Numbered from the stretch's first letter, positions 1 to 9,043 are shown. The stretch: DNA of 64,000 nucleotides from Desulfococcus multivorans (GCF_001854245.1 NZ_CP015381.1:1360001-1424000), one strand, 5' to 3'. Numbers and translations are program-made. Notes: generated by a model not told the origin, from the letters alone.

Positions 1-795
1 CACAGCCGCGTTTTACCGGAAGACATCGAGTTGATCATTTTAGCGACCATCACCCCCGATATGACCGTACCGAGCGCTGCCGCCATCGTCCAGAAAGAAT
101 TGGGCGCCAATCGATCCTGGGGGTTCGATCTGAACGGCGGATGTACAGGGTTCATATACGCCATTGCTACGGCATCGCAGTTTATAGAAACGGGAAGATA
201 TAAAAACGCTCTGGTGATCGGGGCTGATAAGATGAGCAGTATCATCAATTACGAAGATCGGAACACCTGCGTCATCTTTGGCGATGCCGCAGGAGCGGTG
301 CTTCTCGAACGATCCGAAGACAATGATTTAGGCATTGTTGATTTTGACCTTCATATGGACGGCATTGGTGTGGAATATCTGAACGTTCTAGGCGGCGGCA
401 GCCTGCATCCGGCAACAGCGGAAACGGTGAGGAAAAGGATGCACTACGTCTATCAGGACGGTAAGACCGTTTTCAAATATGCCGTCAAGGGCATGACCAA
501 TGTATCGGAAGCATTGTTGAAGCGAAATGGATTGACAGGAAATGATCTACATCATTTGATTCCTCACCAGGCCAATTATCGGATCATCGATGCCGTCGCG
601 AAAAAGCTTGGTTTGACTTCGGAGCAGGTTGTTATCAATATTGAAAAATATGGTAACACAACCGCCGCAACTATTCCGCTTGCCATGTCTGAAGCGCATC
701 AGATGCATCGTTTTCAAAAGAATGACTGGATGCTTCTTACCGCTTTTGGCGCCGGCTTCACTTGGGGAAGTGTTCTGCTCAAATGGGCGATTTGA
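1..795 (+). CDS. fabH: 3-oxoacyl-ACP synthase III (KAS III), 5'-truncated
   Basis: Condenses acetyl-CoA (or another acyl-CoA starter) with malonyl-ACP to start fatty acid synthesis in the cytosol. The reading frame is open from base 1, so the start and about 60-70 N-terminal residues lie outside the window. The family's catalytic triad is visible: the nucleophile Cys in GGCTGF (near base 150), His in IPHQAN (near base 565) and Asn in YGNTT (near base 652). The C-terminal AFGAGFTWGS motif is intact and the frame ends with TGA at 793-795. The downstream gene is convergent, so no operon partner is visible on this side. Identification is firm; only the missing 5' part limits it. Confidence 0.93.
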   Translation, partial: HSRVLPEDIELIILATITPDMTVPSAAAIVQKELGANRSWGFDLNGGCTGFIYAIATASQFIETGRYKNALVIGADKMSSIINYEDRNTCVIFGDAAGAVLLERSEDNDLGIVDFDLHMDGIGVEYLNVLGGGSLHPATAETVRKRMHYVYQDGKTVFKYAVKGMTNVSEALLKRNGLTGNDLHHLIPHQANYRIIDAVAKKLGLTSEQVVINIEKYGNTTAATIPLAMSEAHQMHRFQKNDWMLLTAFGAGFTWGSVLLKWAI

Positions 796-977
796 CTTCG
801 ATTCAATATATCATAATTCAAATTTCGGCATTCAGCGCCCGGTGCCGGCGCAAGTCGACCCATCCCCCCCCCCCCCCACGCGGTATCGGTCAGGAATGGT
901 GAACTCAGGATCGGACGATAAATACCCATGGGGATCCGAGGTGTTGATGTTATTCCGGTAGCACTGGATTCAAGATC
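796..977. other. Intergenic gap with a 14-C homopolymer
   Basis: This gap lies between the convergent 3' ends of fabH and the membrane J-like gene. It carries an uninterrupted run of 14 C at 864-877. No gene, promoter or hairpin with a T-tract was recognised. Because the tract sits between two stop codons it cannot switch either reading frame. Confidence 0.8.
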
Positions 978-3713
978 TTATCTGACCGCCAGTACCGACC
1001 CGCAATTTTCGATTTTTTTGGATTCCTTTTTCCATTTCAGGGTGCTGTCGGGGGTGAAGACATAGGCCATTTTGTTCCAGCCATGCCAGAAGAGTTCCGA
1101 TGTCCAGAAAAAATGGGTACGGTTTACGGGAAACGGGGTTTGGGCTTGAAGAATAATCTGCAACTCTTCCACTGAAGGGATGCGCCAGTCGTTATATCCC
1201 CCAGCGTTGAGATTTTTGACATATTGAAGCGCTTCACGGTGGGTAATGCATTGATTGCCCGTATCTGTCGTATCGAAAAGGCACCACGTCAATCCGGTTC
1301 GCCGGTCTGTAGCCGTACCGTTTTTGTTGTCGATAAAGGATATTCCAGCGCTTCGCAGCCATTGGCTGATCCGGTGCTTCTCTTCGGATTTCAGGACGGC
1401 ATTGCTCATATCCCGGCGACGTTGACGCTCCTCGATCTGTTTGTGTTTGACGAGAGCGGCGAGAATGATTTTCGCTTTTGGAGTATAACTGCCCTGGGGA
1501 TGGTTTCGGATAAAGGTCTCGACCCTGGCTATGCGATTCGACAGGCTTGTCCGGCGGTCTTGAACATAGGTTGTCACCGCTTTCCAGTCATGTATTTCCC
1601 TTTCTGTTTCATGTTGCCTGTTTTTCAAATTCTCCAGTTTTTCCATCTGGATCAATAGATATCGTGCTTCTTCGCCGAACCAGTCCTGAGGATATTTGGA
1701 GATAAAGCTCCTGATATCCTGGATACGTTTCGTGAGGTTCGATCGATCGTTGGGGATGTCCGCCGAAAGGCGCTTCCAATTCCGCTCCGCCTGCTTGAAG
1801 GTCTCGATCTGCCGATCGTAGCGGCGTATTTCGTCAACGATGGTTTTTTTGATGACCAAGGGCAGTTCCGGATTGAGTTCAAGATACGATAGATATATTT
1901 GTCTGGCCCCTTCAAAATCGAGTCCTTTTTTTTCCGCATCCTGTTTCATGGACACCAACTCTGATTGGCTTTGCAGGATCTTCTCATATTTTGTTTTCAG
2001 CATCGCGACATTTTCAGTGCGCTCGGCTTGGGGATATCTTTCAATGAAATGGCTGCAGAGTATAATGCAATCCCTCCAGGTTTCCTGCGCTTCACAGTCC
2101 GTGAGTTTTTCCTGGAGGATCTTGTAGTTTCGTTCTTCCAACGTGTTGGTAATTTCCAGAAGTCTTGTTTTCGCTGCTTCTTGATGGTGTCCGCCTGGAT
2201 ATTTCTCGAGATATCGGCGAAAAAGCGATTTGGCCATGGGCAGTTGCCCGCTCTGGATGAGAGTTTCAGACTCTGTGAGGACCTGATGGTAATCCCGGTC
2301 TTCGATAATCTTCTGAACGGATAGCAGCATGCTTTCCACTTCAGGCGTAAAATCGCTTTTGGGATATTTCTCCAGAAACGCGCGAAAAATCGTCTCCTTT
2401 TGTTCCGGTTTTCGTAGTTGCTCCGAACGCGCTATGACATTTCTGAATTCCTGGGCCAGCAGCTTCTTTTTGGCGGTAATGAAAAAAAAGACGGATGCCG
2501 ATACCAGAACCATTGCTGCAATGATGGGGATCGGGCGAAGGAATACGGGCCGCCGTTTGGCAATGAACGGCTTGGGTTTCTCGATTTTCCGGTTTCTTTT
2601 GCGTAAATACCCTTCAATATGTAATCTCGCTTCATCAATATCCATTCCGAGTTTGAGAGCGTTTTTCATCAGAATTGAAAAATATTCCGCATGGATTTTT
2701 TTGCTGATGCCCGTGATATCCATGTCCGCCTCGAGTTCCTTGAGACGCGACAAGGTCAAACTGCGATCGTAGGCGCTCCGGTTTTCCTCGCTTTTGAAGA
2801 TAAATATGCAATGTCCCGCCAGCGTTCCGCCGGCAGTCGTCCTGGCATCCTTCTGTCCGATTTTCCGGATCTCTATCTCCTTGTCGTGGGCCCTTTCCTG
2901 TAAAATACTCAAATCTGCGCTCGGTAAAACATCCAAAAAATCATAGAGAGAGGATTTCCCGACGAGTTTCAAGTTGTCTTCGATGAGCTTTTCTGTGCTT
3001 TTTTCCAGCGGTTCAGGTCGGTCTCGAAGAGGCGAAGCGTTTTTCTTGATGACGCACCGTATTCGGCGGACAATATTGTCCTCGGATATCAGATAAAGCC
3101 GGGACAGAGCCGTTATCTCTTGTCGAGCAATATAGCCTCTCCGGTTGCAGCGTTTGAGATAGGTGTCTATTTTCCTTCTTTTTTCGTCTTCTTTTTTTTG
3201 AATCCACTCTGACGCTTTTTCCGGTGTCAGAGCAAACTCCTTAATCAGACGCTTATGATATTTCGGATCGGTTTTCCCGGTTCGGATCAGTTCCTCGATG
3301 ACATAGTTGATGAGAAAAAGATGTTGTTTTTGCGCAAGCCGCTCCTGAATGCATTCCCTGGAAACCCCATTCAGGCAAGCCAGTTTGGAGATTTCATCAT
3401 TGGTGATGTGTCCTTTGCTCAACAGGAGAGCGATATGTCGATCGATTTTGATGTTGGATTTTTTTTCGTGCTCGATCAGAAGGTCTTTGGCCGCTTCAGC
3501 CTCCTTTTTCCGAAGGGCATCGTCCATCATGATTTTTCGGATTTCGGGGATGAGCCCCATGTAGTGTTGTGCTTGGGTACCTTTGGTCGGATGATTACGA
3601 AGACGACTCCAAAGTGCCTGCTTTTTTTGGATCGCATCCTCAATGACCTTTGGGTCATTTTCCGGAGGATCGATGGAAAGCTCCAAAATAAAGTAATAGT
3701 TTTTAACGTCCAT
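978..3713 (-). CDS. Membrane protein with two HPD-less J-like domains and a C-terminal DUF1566 domain
   Basis: Large protein (911 aa from this start) encoded last in an operon with GrpE-like and Hsp70-like genes, so a role as co-chaperone or client adaptor is inferred. Residues about 5-65 resemble a J domain (YYFIL start), but the HPD position reads HPT. Residues 90-225 hold about three helical repeats of roughly 40 residues. Residues 255-320 form a second J-like segment ending in a SEENRSAYDR motif, again without HPD. A single membrane helix lies near 394-413, preceded by KRR, suggesting N-in/C-out topology. The outer half has six short motifs of the FLEKYP type, as in TPR-like repeats, and ends (about 800-905) in a DUF1566/Lcl domain with DNKNGTATD and GGYNDWRIPS motifs. 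An upstream in-frame ATG at 3734 is the alternative start; neither start has a strong ribosome site. Function is unknown. Confidence 0.72.
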   Translation of the reverse strand: MDVKNYYFILELSIDPPENDPKVIEDAIQKKQALWSRLRNHPTKGTQAQHYMGLIPEIRKIMMDDALRKKEAEAAKDLLIEHEKKSNIKIDRHIALLLSKGHITNDEISKLACLNGVSRECIQERLAQKQHLFLINYVIEELIRTGKTDPKYHKRLIKEFALTPEKASEWIQKKEDEKRRKIDTYLKRCNRRGYIARQEITALSRLYLISEDNIVRRIRCVIKKNASPLRDRPEPLEKSTEKLIEDNLKLVGKSSLYDFLDVLPSADLSILQERAHDKEIEIRKIGQKDARTTAGGTLAGHCIFIFKSEENRSAYDRSLTLSRLKELEADMDITGISKKIHAEYFSILMKNALKLGMDIDEARLHIEGYLRKRNRKIEKPKPFIAKRRPVFLRPIPIIAAMVLVSASVFFFITAKKKLLAQEFRNVIARSEQLRKPEQKETIFRAFLEKYPKSDFTPEVESMLLSVQKIIEDRDYHQVLTESETLIQSGQLPMAKSLFRRYLEKYPGGHHQEAAKTRLLEITNTLEERNYKILQEKLTDCEAQETWRDCIILCSHFIERYPQAERTENVAMLKTKYEKILQSQSELVSMKQDAEKKGLDFEGARQIYLSYLELNPELPLVIKKTIVDEIRRYDRQIETFKQAERNWKRLSADIPNDRSNLTKRIQDIRSFISKYPQDWFGEEARYLLIQMEKLENLKNRQHETEREIHDWKAVTTYVQDRRTSLSNRIARVETFIRNHPQGSYTPKAKIILAALVKHKQIEERQRRRDMSNAVLKSEEKHRISQWLRSAGISFIDNKNGTATDRRTGLTWCLFDTTDTGNQCITHREALQYVKNLNAGGYNDWRIPSVEELQIILQAQTPFPVNRTHFFWTSELFWHGWNKMAYVFTPDSTLKWKKESKKIENCGSVLAVR

Positions 3714-3875
3714 GGATTGGCCTATCGATGGCATTCATTCACGTCTGTATGTTTATGGAGTGTGTCAGGTTTGGCAGTATCGAAATTGAAAAACGGCGCC
3801 TTTGCTCCGATAATCGTTGTCATGAACCATCAGAGAAGGGCGTGGTGCTATGCGAAAGGGGATAAAGAGAGTTGG

Positions 3876-5549
3876 CTATATGACAACAATGTGTTTGGCT
3901 CGCGCTTTGGCTTCTTCGAACTCTTTTCCTCGAATTACCGATCGGGTTTCAATGGTCACACTGACGGATCGATGCGCGTCGCTCATCTCTTCCGCCGTTA
4001 TCTCCATGCGGCCTTCCCGATTGAGTTTGAAGATAATCTCTATTGGGGTATTGGCAGCGATATCGGGCGGCAGATTCAGAACCGCCGTTCCGATAAGTAT
4101 GGAGTTCTCCAAAGTCGCGACAACATCATTTTCTTCGTTTTCCATGATCTGAATCGAGGCAATCTCTTGATTGTCAACCGCCGTCCCGAATGTTTTTTTG
4201 GTGTTCACGGGAACATCGTTGTTTTTGAGAATAAGGTTATAGACAATTTCATTGCCATTCTGGTCATGTGCGACCACACCAAAGCTTTTGCTGGTGACGT
4301 TTTTGATTTTGAGTTTCGCGTTTTGAATATCCTCGATGGAGTATCCGGTGTCGTTGGCGACGAGTTGTTCAACTTCCTCAATTATGTCGTCCAGGTCCAG
4401 TGCGCTGAAATCTTCAAGCTCATGAATCTTTTTTCCTGTTTTCTGTGAGATATGCTCTCGAACCTCATCTTGCAGAAACAGTTTCCAACCATAGATGGCA
4501 GCCCCCTTGGCGACAGCTTCATCCGGATCAAAAAGTTTTGGTTCTATACCAAATTCCTTCTTGATCCGTTGAACCACCATAGGCATCCGGGTCGATCCTC
4601 CGACCAGAATGATTTCATCGAAGTGTTTGTATCCCTTCTTCACAGCTTCTTCGAGCATATCGTGGGTAAGGGCGATCGTTCTTTCGAGGAGATCCTGGGT
4701 CAGACGTTCAAACACCTTGCGTTCAAATTGAAGCTTGATGCGTTCGCCGCCGTGAGTGATCAGAACCTTGGTGCTTTCCAACTGCGTGAGATTTTTTTTC
4801 GCTTTTTCAGCCGACAGCTGCAAGTCCTGACAGGTATCGGCATCCGCGAGGATATCCTCCCGTATACCGGTCTGGTTTTGAAATTCTTCCACAAGGTAAG
4901 CGATCACCCGATCGTCGAAATCCTTGCCGCCGAGGTTGTGGTCGCCTCCTGTGCAGATGACTTCGATACTCTCATCCGGCTTTATGTCGATCATGGTGAT
5001 GTCAAAGGTGCCTCCCCCCAGATCATATACAAGGATAACGCGCTCTTCATCTGTCTCAATCGAACCGTAAGCAATCGCGGCGGCAGTGGGTTCATTGATG
5101 ATCTGCCGGACGTCGAATCCGGCAATTTCACCGGCTCTTTTTGTCGCTTCTCGTTCATTGATGCCGAAGTAGGCCGGACACGTTATGACAAGATTTTCCG
5201 TTCCGGATAATCCCAGATAGTGTTCGGCATCCTGAACGATTTTTCGAATGATAAAGCTCGAAATCTCCTCGGCACGATAGCGTACGGCATTATGTTCGAA
5301 AATGAAATTGGGTTCTCCCATTGAGCGTTTGACAAAACTCACGACATCGTTGGGATAGAGCTTTGAGTTCTCCTTTGCGATATCGCCGACAATGATATTG
5401 TTTCCGTTGAAGAAAACCACTGACGGGGTCAGCCGTTGACTTTCCGAATTCGGGATGACGACGGTTTTCCCGTATTCGTCAACGCATGCGATGGAAGAGT
5501 ATGTGGTACCGAGATCAATACCAAATATTCTTTTTGGATGACCACTCAT
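3876..5549 (-). CDS. Divergent Hsp70 (DnaK-like) chaperone with short C-terminus
   Basis: ATP-dependent chaperone of the Hsp70 family, 557 aa against about 640 for DnaK. The nucleotide-binding domain (1-355) is complete, with IDLGTTYSS at 11-19, YDLGGGTFD at 175-183 and LVGGSTRMP at 315-323. The hydrophobic DVLLLDVTP-type linker is missing; an acidic insert of about 55 residues (356-411) stands in its place. A beta substrate domain follows (412-530), and only about 25 residues of lid remain. The start ATG at 5549 is chosen because it has a GGGGGA site and sits directly before the conserved domain, although the frame is open upstream. It overlaps the 3' end of the GrpE-like gene by 35 nt. Probably a specialised Hsp70 rather than the housekeeping DnaK. 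Confidence 0.9.
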   Translation of the reverse strand: MSGHPKRIFGIDLGTTYSSIACVDEYGKTVVIPNSESQRLTPSVVFFNGNNIIVGDIAKENSKLYPNDVVSFVKRSMGEPNFIFEHNAVRYRAEEISSFIIRKIVQDAEHYLGLSGTENLVITCPAYFGINEREATKRAGEIAGFDVRQIINEPTAAAIAYGSIETDEERVILVYDLGGGTFDITMIDIKPDESIEVICTGGDHNLGGKDFDDRVIAYLVEEFQNQTGIREDILADADTCQDLQLSAEKAKKNLTQLESTKVLITHGGERIKLQFERKVFERLTQDLLERTIALTHDMLEEAVKKGYKHFDEIILVGGSTRMPMVVQRIKKEFGIEPKLFDPDEAVAKGAAIYGWKLFLQDEVREHISQKTGKKIHELEDFSALDLDDIIEEVEQLVANDTGYSIEDIQNAKLKIKNVTSKSFGVVAHDQNGNEIVYNLILKNNDVPVNTKKTFGTAVDNQEIASIQIMENEENDVVATLENSILIGTAVLNLPPDIAANTPIEIIFKLNREGRMEITAEEMSDAHRSVSVTIETRSVIRGKEFEEAKARAKHIVVI

Positions 5550-6327
5550 CGCTGTCCCCCGCTTTCTTTTCCAATTCCGGCGTTCTATAAATATAGACCG
5601 ATACCATCTCCGGTCGAATGACCTCGCCGTCCCATACATACCCCGGGCGTAGGCTTTCTGCAACTGTTTTGTCCTTTGCCCTATCCGGCGTGTCGAGTTT
5701 TTTGAGAATTCTCTGTCGACTCGGGTCAAAGGTGTTGTCAGTGCATTTGAAGGGTCTGATTCCCTGTCTGCAACAGATATCTTCGAGATCTTCAGGAATG
5801 GATTTCAATAGATTGATCAGTTTCGTCGCCTGTTGAGGCGTGTTGTCATCCAATTGATGGAGCGTCAGATAATGAGTGATCTTTCGCATTCCGTCGATAA
5901 ATTGGATGATATCCATGATTGTCGGCAGAAAGTATTTCTTGAGATGATTGCTTTTGTATTGCTGGAGTTCCTCGTGCAGATTATCGATGATTTTGTCCTT
6001 GTGGGCATCCGTTTTGATTTTGACCTGAAATTCCTTCCGGAGGACGGACAACTGGTTGGTGATGTCTTCCAGTTTTTGCTCAAAGGGCGTTATAGCCTCT
6101 GCCTTCGAGGATATGGCAAGATCATCTTCGTTGATGCGGTCGCCTGTCACCTGGACCTTCTCCTCAGTTCCTCCCGGGATGTGATGATCGCCCTCGCCGA
6201 CGAAACCCGTCGGTTTTTCGGGGGGCGATTCATTGAGATACCGATCCCATTCCGTTTGGCGAGGGCCAGGGAGCCTCGTCTCGGATTCCGAATTTTCGGG
6301 GTTTTCCAAGGGGGCGTCCTGGGGCAT
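5515..6327 (-). CDS. GrpE-like nucleotide exchange factor
   Basis: GrpE proteins release ADP from Hsp70. This 270-aa protein has a disordered acidic N-terminus (about 1-80), a long helix (about 85-150) and the C-terminal GrpE signature with FDPSRQ, LRPGYVWDGEVIRPEMVSV-like residues. It is longer and more divergent than housekeeping GrpE. ATG 6327 is chosen because AAAGGAG lies 9 nt upstream; an in-frame ATG at 6357 has no such site. It is first in the operon and overlaps the Hsp70 start by 35 nt, so the two are probably translationally coupled. Pairing with the adjacent divergent Hsp70 is inferred from this overlap. Confidence 0.86.
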   Translation of the reverse strand: MPQDAPLENPENSESETRLPGPRQTEWDRYLNESPPEKPTGFVGEGDHHIPGGTEEKVQVTGDRINEDDLAISSKAEAITPFEQKLEDITNQLSVLRKEFQVKIKTDAHKDKIIDNLHEELQQYKSNHLKKYFLPTIMDIIQFIDGMRKITHYLTLHQLDDNTPQQATKLINLLKSIPEDLEDICCRQGIRPFKCTDNTFDPSRQRILKKLDTPDRAKDKTVAESLRPGYVWDGEVIRPEMVSVYIYRTPELEKKAGDSDEWSSKKNIWY

Positions 6328-6436
6328 CAGAGAAAGCTCCTTTCTCGTTCCTCGCATAGATGACGGGTTTGGTGATTCAACTATAACGGATAATCTAACT
6401 TTTTATAATAATACAAAAAAATAAATAATAATATAT

Positions 6437-6466
6437 GTTATAAGGTAAACAGATGTGATCTGTCAA
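6437..6466 (-). promoter_or_regulatory. Sigma70-like promoter of the grpE-like/Hsp70 operon
   Basis: Read on the minus strand: TTGACA (6466-6461), an 18-nt spacer and TATAAC (6442-6437). It lies about 110 nt upstream of the GrpE-like start in an AT-rich stretch (about 6385-6460) that contrasts with the GC-rich genes around it. The match to the -35 consensus is perfect. Confidence 0.6.
6449..6463. promoter_or_regulatory. Candidate operator: perfect inverted repeat in the chaperone promoter
   Basis: ACAGAT-GTG-ATCTGT is a perfect 6-bp inverted repeat with a 3-nt centre. It overlaps the -35 hexamer and spacer of the chaperone promoter. The placement is what a repressor site would need. It does not match the CIRCE heat-shock operator. 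The binding protein is unknown. Confidence 0.42.
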
Positions 6467-6528
6467 TGAAAAAGATCCGTTTCGGAATGCTGCGGCACGA
6501 TGCGACAACGGTGCAAAAGAGCATTTTC

Positions 6529-8631
6529 TTAAACGTCCATAGACCGACGAGACAGAGCATTCAAGAGCAACGTGAGCGGTCGACTTTCGTCGATTTCGCT
6601 GGACAGTCTCACGGGCCCGGGGTGTCGGTAGTTATCCTCTCCGGGAAACGCAGCCAACCATGATTCCCGATTTGCCTTAACGGCCTGAAACGCGACGGCC
6701 TCGAGATCGACGATGCTGCGCTCGATGACCAGGGCCAATTTCCCTTTTCGTTCCTCAAGATGCATCAATGGGGCGATGGGAATGCCGATGGGCTCCCAAT
6801 CCGACAGAGCATGCTCCAGATTCTTGATGGCGGCCATCTGGCCGGTGGCCCCGTTGGCAATCAGACTGAAGACGGTAAGACCCAGATTGTAGGTGTATAA
6901 GCAGTCGAAATAGGTGGGATCGCTTCCTCGGCCGTCGTAGCCGTAAAAATGGGTCTGTATTTTGAAGTCGGGAACCGATTTTTTGTATATTTTCTGAATG
7001 GGTGGTGGAATCTCCCTGCCTTCCTCCATGGCATCTTCCTTCAGGAGGGCTTGTTTGAGGGTCTTGAGGGAGATGATATCCGCCTTCATCAGGAGGTATT
7101 CGCCGTCTTCCCAGTTGGAAAACAGCACATGGCCGTATGTTTCGGGATCCATACCGCCTGCCCTGAGGGTTTTGATAAAGTAGTCCCTGCGGATGCCGAT
7201 GCGGTAATGCCCTTGTTCCTGAAGAATCTTGAGGTAGTCCTTGACCAGGTCCATTAACACCTTCTCGGTTTCGACCTGTGAGAAGGGAAAATTTCCATGG
7301 CTGTCTCTTTCCATGAGGAGGCCTTCCTGGAAAAAGTCCGGAATATCGTTGAACAGGTCCTCATCGCGGGTGTTCCAGACAGTGAAGGCGCTCTCGTCTC
7401 TGGACCGTTGGGCCAGGCGCCTCAGGTATTCGAGTTTGTCCGCCAGAAGCGGAAAATCCTGGTGGAAGCTCACGTCGTGGGTTGCGTTGTATTCGGCGAT
7501 GATGGTATTGAGTTTAACGATAAAAATTTGAATTTCATTGATAAATTCCAGTATGCCCTCGGGGATCACCATTACCCCGTAATTTTTTCCCACTGCCGCC
7601 CGCCGGACAATCCCCTCACAGATCACCCGGGAGAGATTGCGGAGCGTCATGCCGTAAGCCGTGTAGTCGATGGTTCCGGTTTTTTCCGCTCGTTCAAGAC
7701 GGGCCGTGTCGACATAATCGGCCAGTTCTTCCCCGATGAACGTCATGTTGGCATGGGTCTGGAGAGCGACCTCCAGAGCCAGATGACTTGCGACCCGCCC
7801 CATGACCTTACAGATATGCCAGTATTTGACATCCGAGCTTCCGTCGGTGCATAGATTCGATATTGCGCCTGCGAAAGCCCTCGCAGCCGAGTGAAAACCG
7901 AAAGACATGGCACACAGGACGTTGCCGGCATCGTCTCTGACCTGGATATCCCCGTCGATGGTCTTGGGAACCCCGATAACCTGGATCCCGTCCGCCAACA
8001 TCTCCTGGGCCAGAAACGCGGCGTTGGTGTTGGAATCATCTCCGCCGACAACCACGAGAGCATTCAGTCCAAGGTGTCTACAGGTTTGTCGGGAAAGTGT
8101 CATTTTCTGGGGCGTGTCGATTTTCGTCCGGCCGGTCTTGATCATGGAGAATCCGCCTATGTTGCGGTACCGGTCGACGGTGTCGCGGGTCAACTCGATC
8201 GCTTCGTTTTCGATAATCCCGTCCGGCCCCATGAGAAAACCATAGATCGTGCTGTCCGGGTTGGCCTTTTTCGCCGCATCAAAAAGGCCGGCGATGACGT
8301 TGTGCCCTCCGGGTGCCGGCCCGCCTGAAAAGACGATGCCGATTTTTCTTGGCTTTTCATAAGATTCCCGATGGGCCGGGTTGTCGGTCTCAACGACACG
8401 CTGGACCCGATTGCCGATGATGCCGGACAATTTGGTCTTTGCTTCTCTGTCGATTCGAAAGGTATAGGTGTCGTCAGTTTCCAACGTGGTGTAAGGCGCG
8501 TGAAACACCTTGCATTTCGGCGGCTCAAATCCCGTTCGTTCGATGAGGGCCGAGGTGACGTTTCCTGTTGCCCGCCGGGCTTCGGATGTTTCAAGGACGT
8601 TTTCAATAGGCGGTGATGTGCTCTCGGGCAT
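6529..8631 (-). CDS. Diphosphate-fructose-6-phosphate 1-phosphotransferase, long form
   Basis: Reversibly phosphorylates fructose 6-phosphate with pyrophosphate instead of ATP, giving a reversible step in glycolysis and gluconeogenesis. The 700-aa protein has FSGGPAPGGHN (101-111), GGDDSN (196-201; the second Asp of GGDD is typical of PPi-dependent enzymes) and PKTIDGD (222-228; Lys in PKTIDGD is the other PPi-type marker). Its length matches the long PPi-PFK clade rather than the short ATP-PFK. The start at 8631 is supported by GGAGG 6 nt upstream. It appears to be monocistronic, with the chaperone promoter region downstream. PPi dependence is inferred from the motifs. Confidence 0.92.
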   Translation of the reverse strand: MPESTSPPIENVLETSEARRATGNVTSALIERTGFEPPKCKVFHAPYTTLETDDTYTFRIDREAKTKLSGIIGNRVQRVVETDNPAHRESYEKPRKIGIVFSGGPAPGGHNVIAGLFDAAKKANPDSTIYGFLMGPDGIIENEAIELTRDTVDRYRNIGGFSMIKTGRTKIDTPQKMTLSRQTCRHLGLNALVVVGGDDSNTNAAFLAQEMLADGIQVIGVPKTIDGDIQVRDDAGNVLCAMSFGFHSAARAFAGAISNLCTDGSSDVKYWHICKVMGRVASHLALEVALQTHANMTFIGEELADYVDTARLERAEKTGTIDYTAYGMTLRNLSRVICEGIVRRAAVGKNYGVMVIPEGILEFINEIQIFIVKLNTIIAEYNATHDVSFHQDFPLLADKLEYLRRLAQRSRDESAFTVWNTRDEDLFNDIPDFFQEGLLMERDSHGNFPFSQVETEKVLMDLVKDYLKILQEQGHYRIGIRRDYFIKTLRAGGMDPETYGHVLFSNWEDGEYLLMKADIISLKTLKQALLKEDAMEEGREIPPPIQKIYKKSVPDFKIQTHFYGYDGRGSDPTYFDCLYTYNLGLTVFSLIANGATGQMAAIKNLEHALSDWEPIGIPIAPLMHLEERKGKLALVIERSIVDLEAVAFQAVKANRESWLAAFPGEDNYRHPGPVRLSSEIDESRPLTLLLNALSRRSMDV

Positions 8632-8863
8632 CGATTTCCTCCATGGCGTTAGGCATACTCAAGATCCTGCACGATCGACATCTCGTGGGAGATGAAGCGG
8701 GCGTTCGTCTATCGCCGTTTCCGCAGATCTTACCGGCAGGGCTTTTACGAGATTCATGAAAATGATAGGCGGCAGACATGACTAAAATACTTGAATATTT
8801 TATCCTCTCATAAATATCCTGTCAAGAGTCTTTAAAATTACTACTAAAAATCAGGAAGTTGTG
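8632..8863. other. Intergenic region, no gene seen
   Basis: First part of the gap between the divergent PPi-PFK and amino acid transporter genes. It should carry the PPi-PFK promoter on the minus strand, but no convincing hexamer pair was picked out. The rest of the gap holds the first MITE copy and the transporter leader (8952-9043). Confidence 0.7.
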
Positions 8864-8870
8864 TTATCAT

Positions 8871-8944
8871 CTAACCTCCGACTTTCACAGCCGTATCCTC
8901 CCGGCACCGCTTTCCGGTCACCATCATGAAAGTCGAAAGTTGAG
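8871..8944. mobile_element. MITE-like element, copy A (74 bp)
   Basis: The right terminal repeat GAAAGTCGAAAGTTGAG is at 8928-8944. The left terminal repeat at 8871-8886 is degenerate (one deletion and two substitutions against CTCAACTTTCGACTTTC). The interior CCTCCCGGCACCGCTTTCC and CACCATCAT are shared with copy B. It is flanked by TTATCAT (8864-8870) and TTATCAG (8945-8951), a 6/7 direct repeat read as an aged target duplication. It lies about 100 nt upstream of the amino acid transporter start. No coding capacity. Confidence 0.8.
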
Positions 8945-9043
8945 TTATCAGTCTCGTATTCGTTCTCAAAAAACCATTTACTTTGTGAGGCGGGCGTTAT
9001 AAATAGATGTAATCTACTTAAATCATTATCAAGGAGGTTGTCG

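Noticed and set aside
629-961. Plus-strand frame across the C14 tract
   Set aside because: Most of it is an alternate reading of fabH and the rest is the homopolymer region.
3255-4448. Plus-strand frame of 397 codons across the J-like and Hsp70 genes
   Set aside because: It is antisense to two recognisable genes and their gap, has no domain and no ribosome site.
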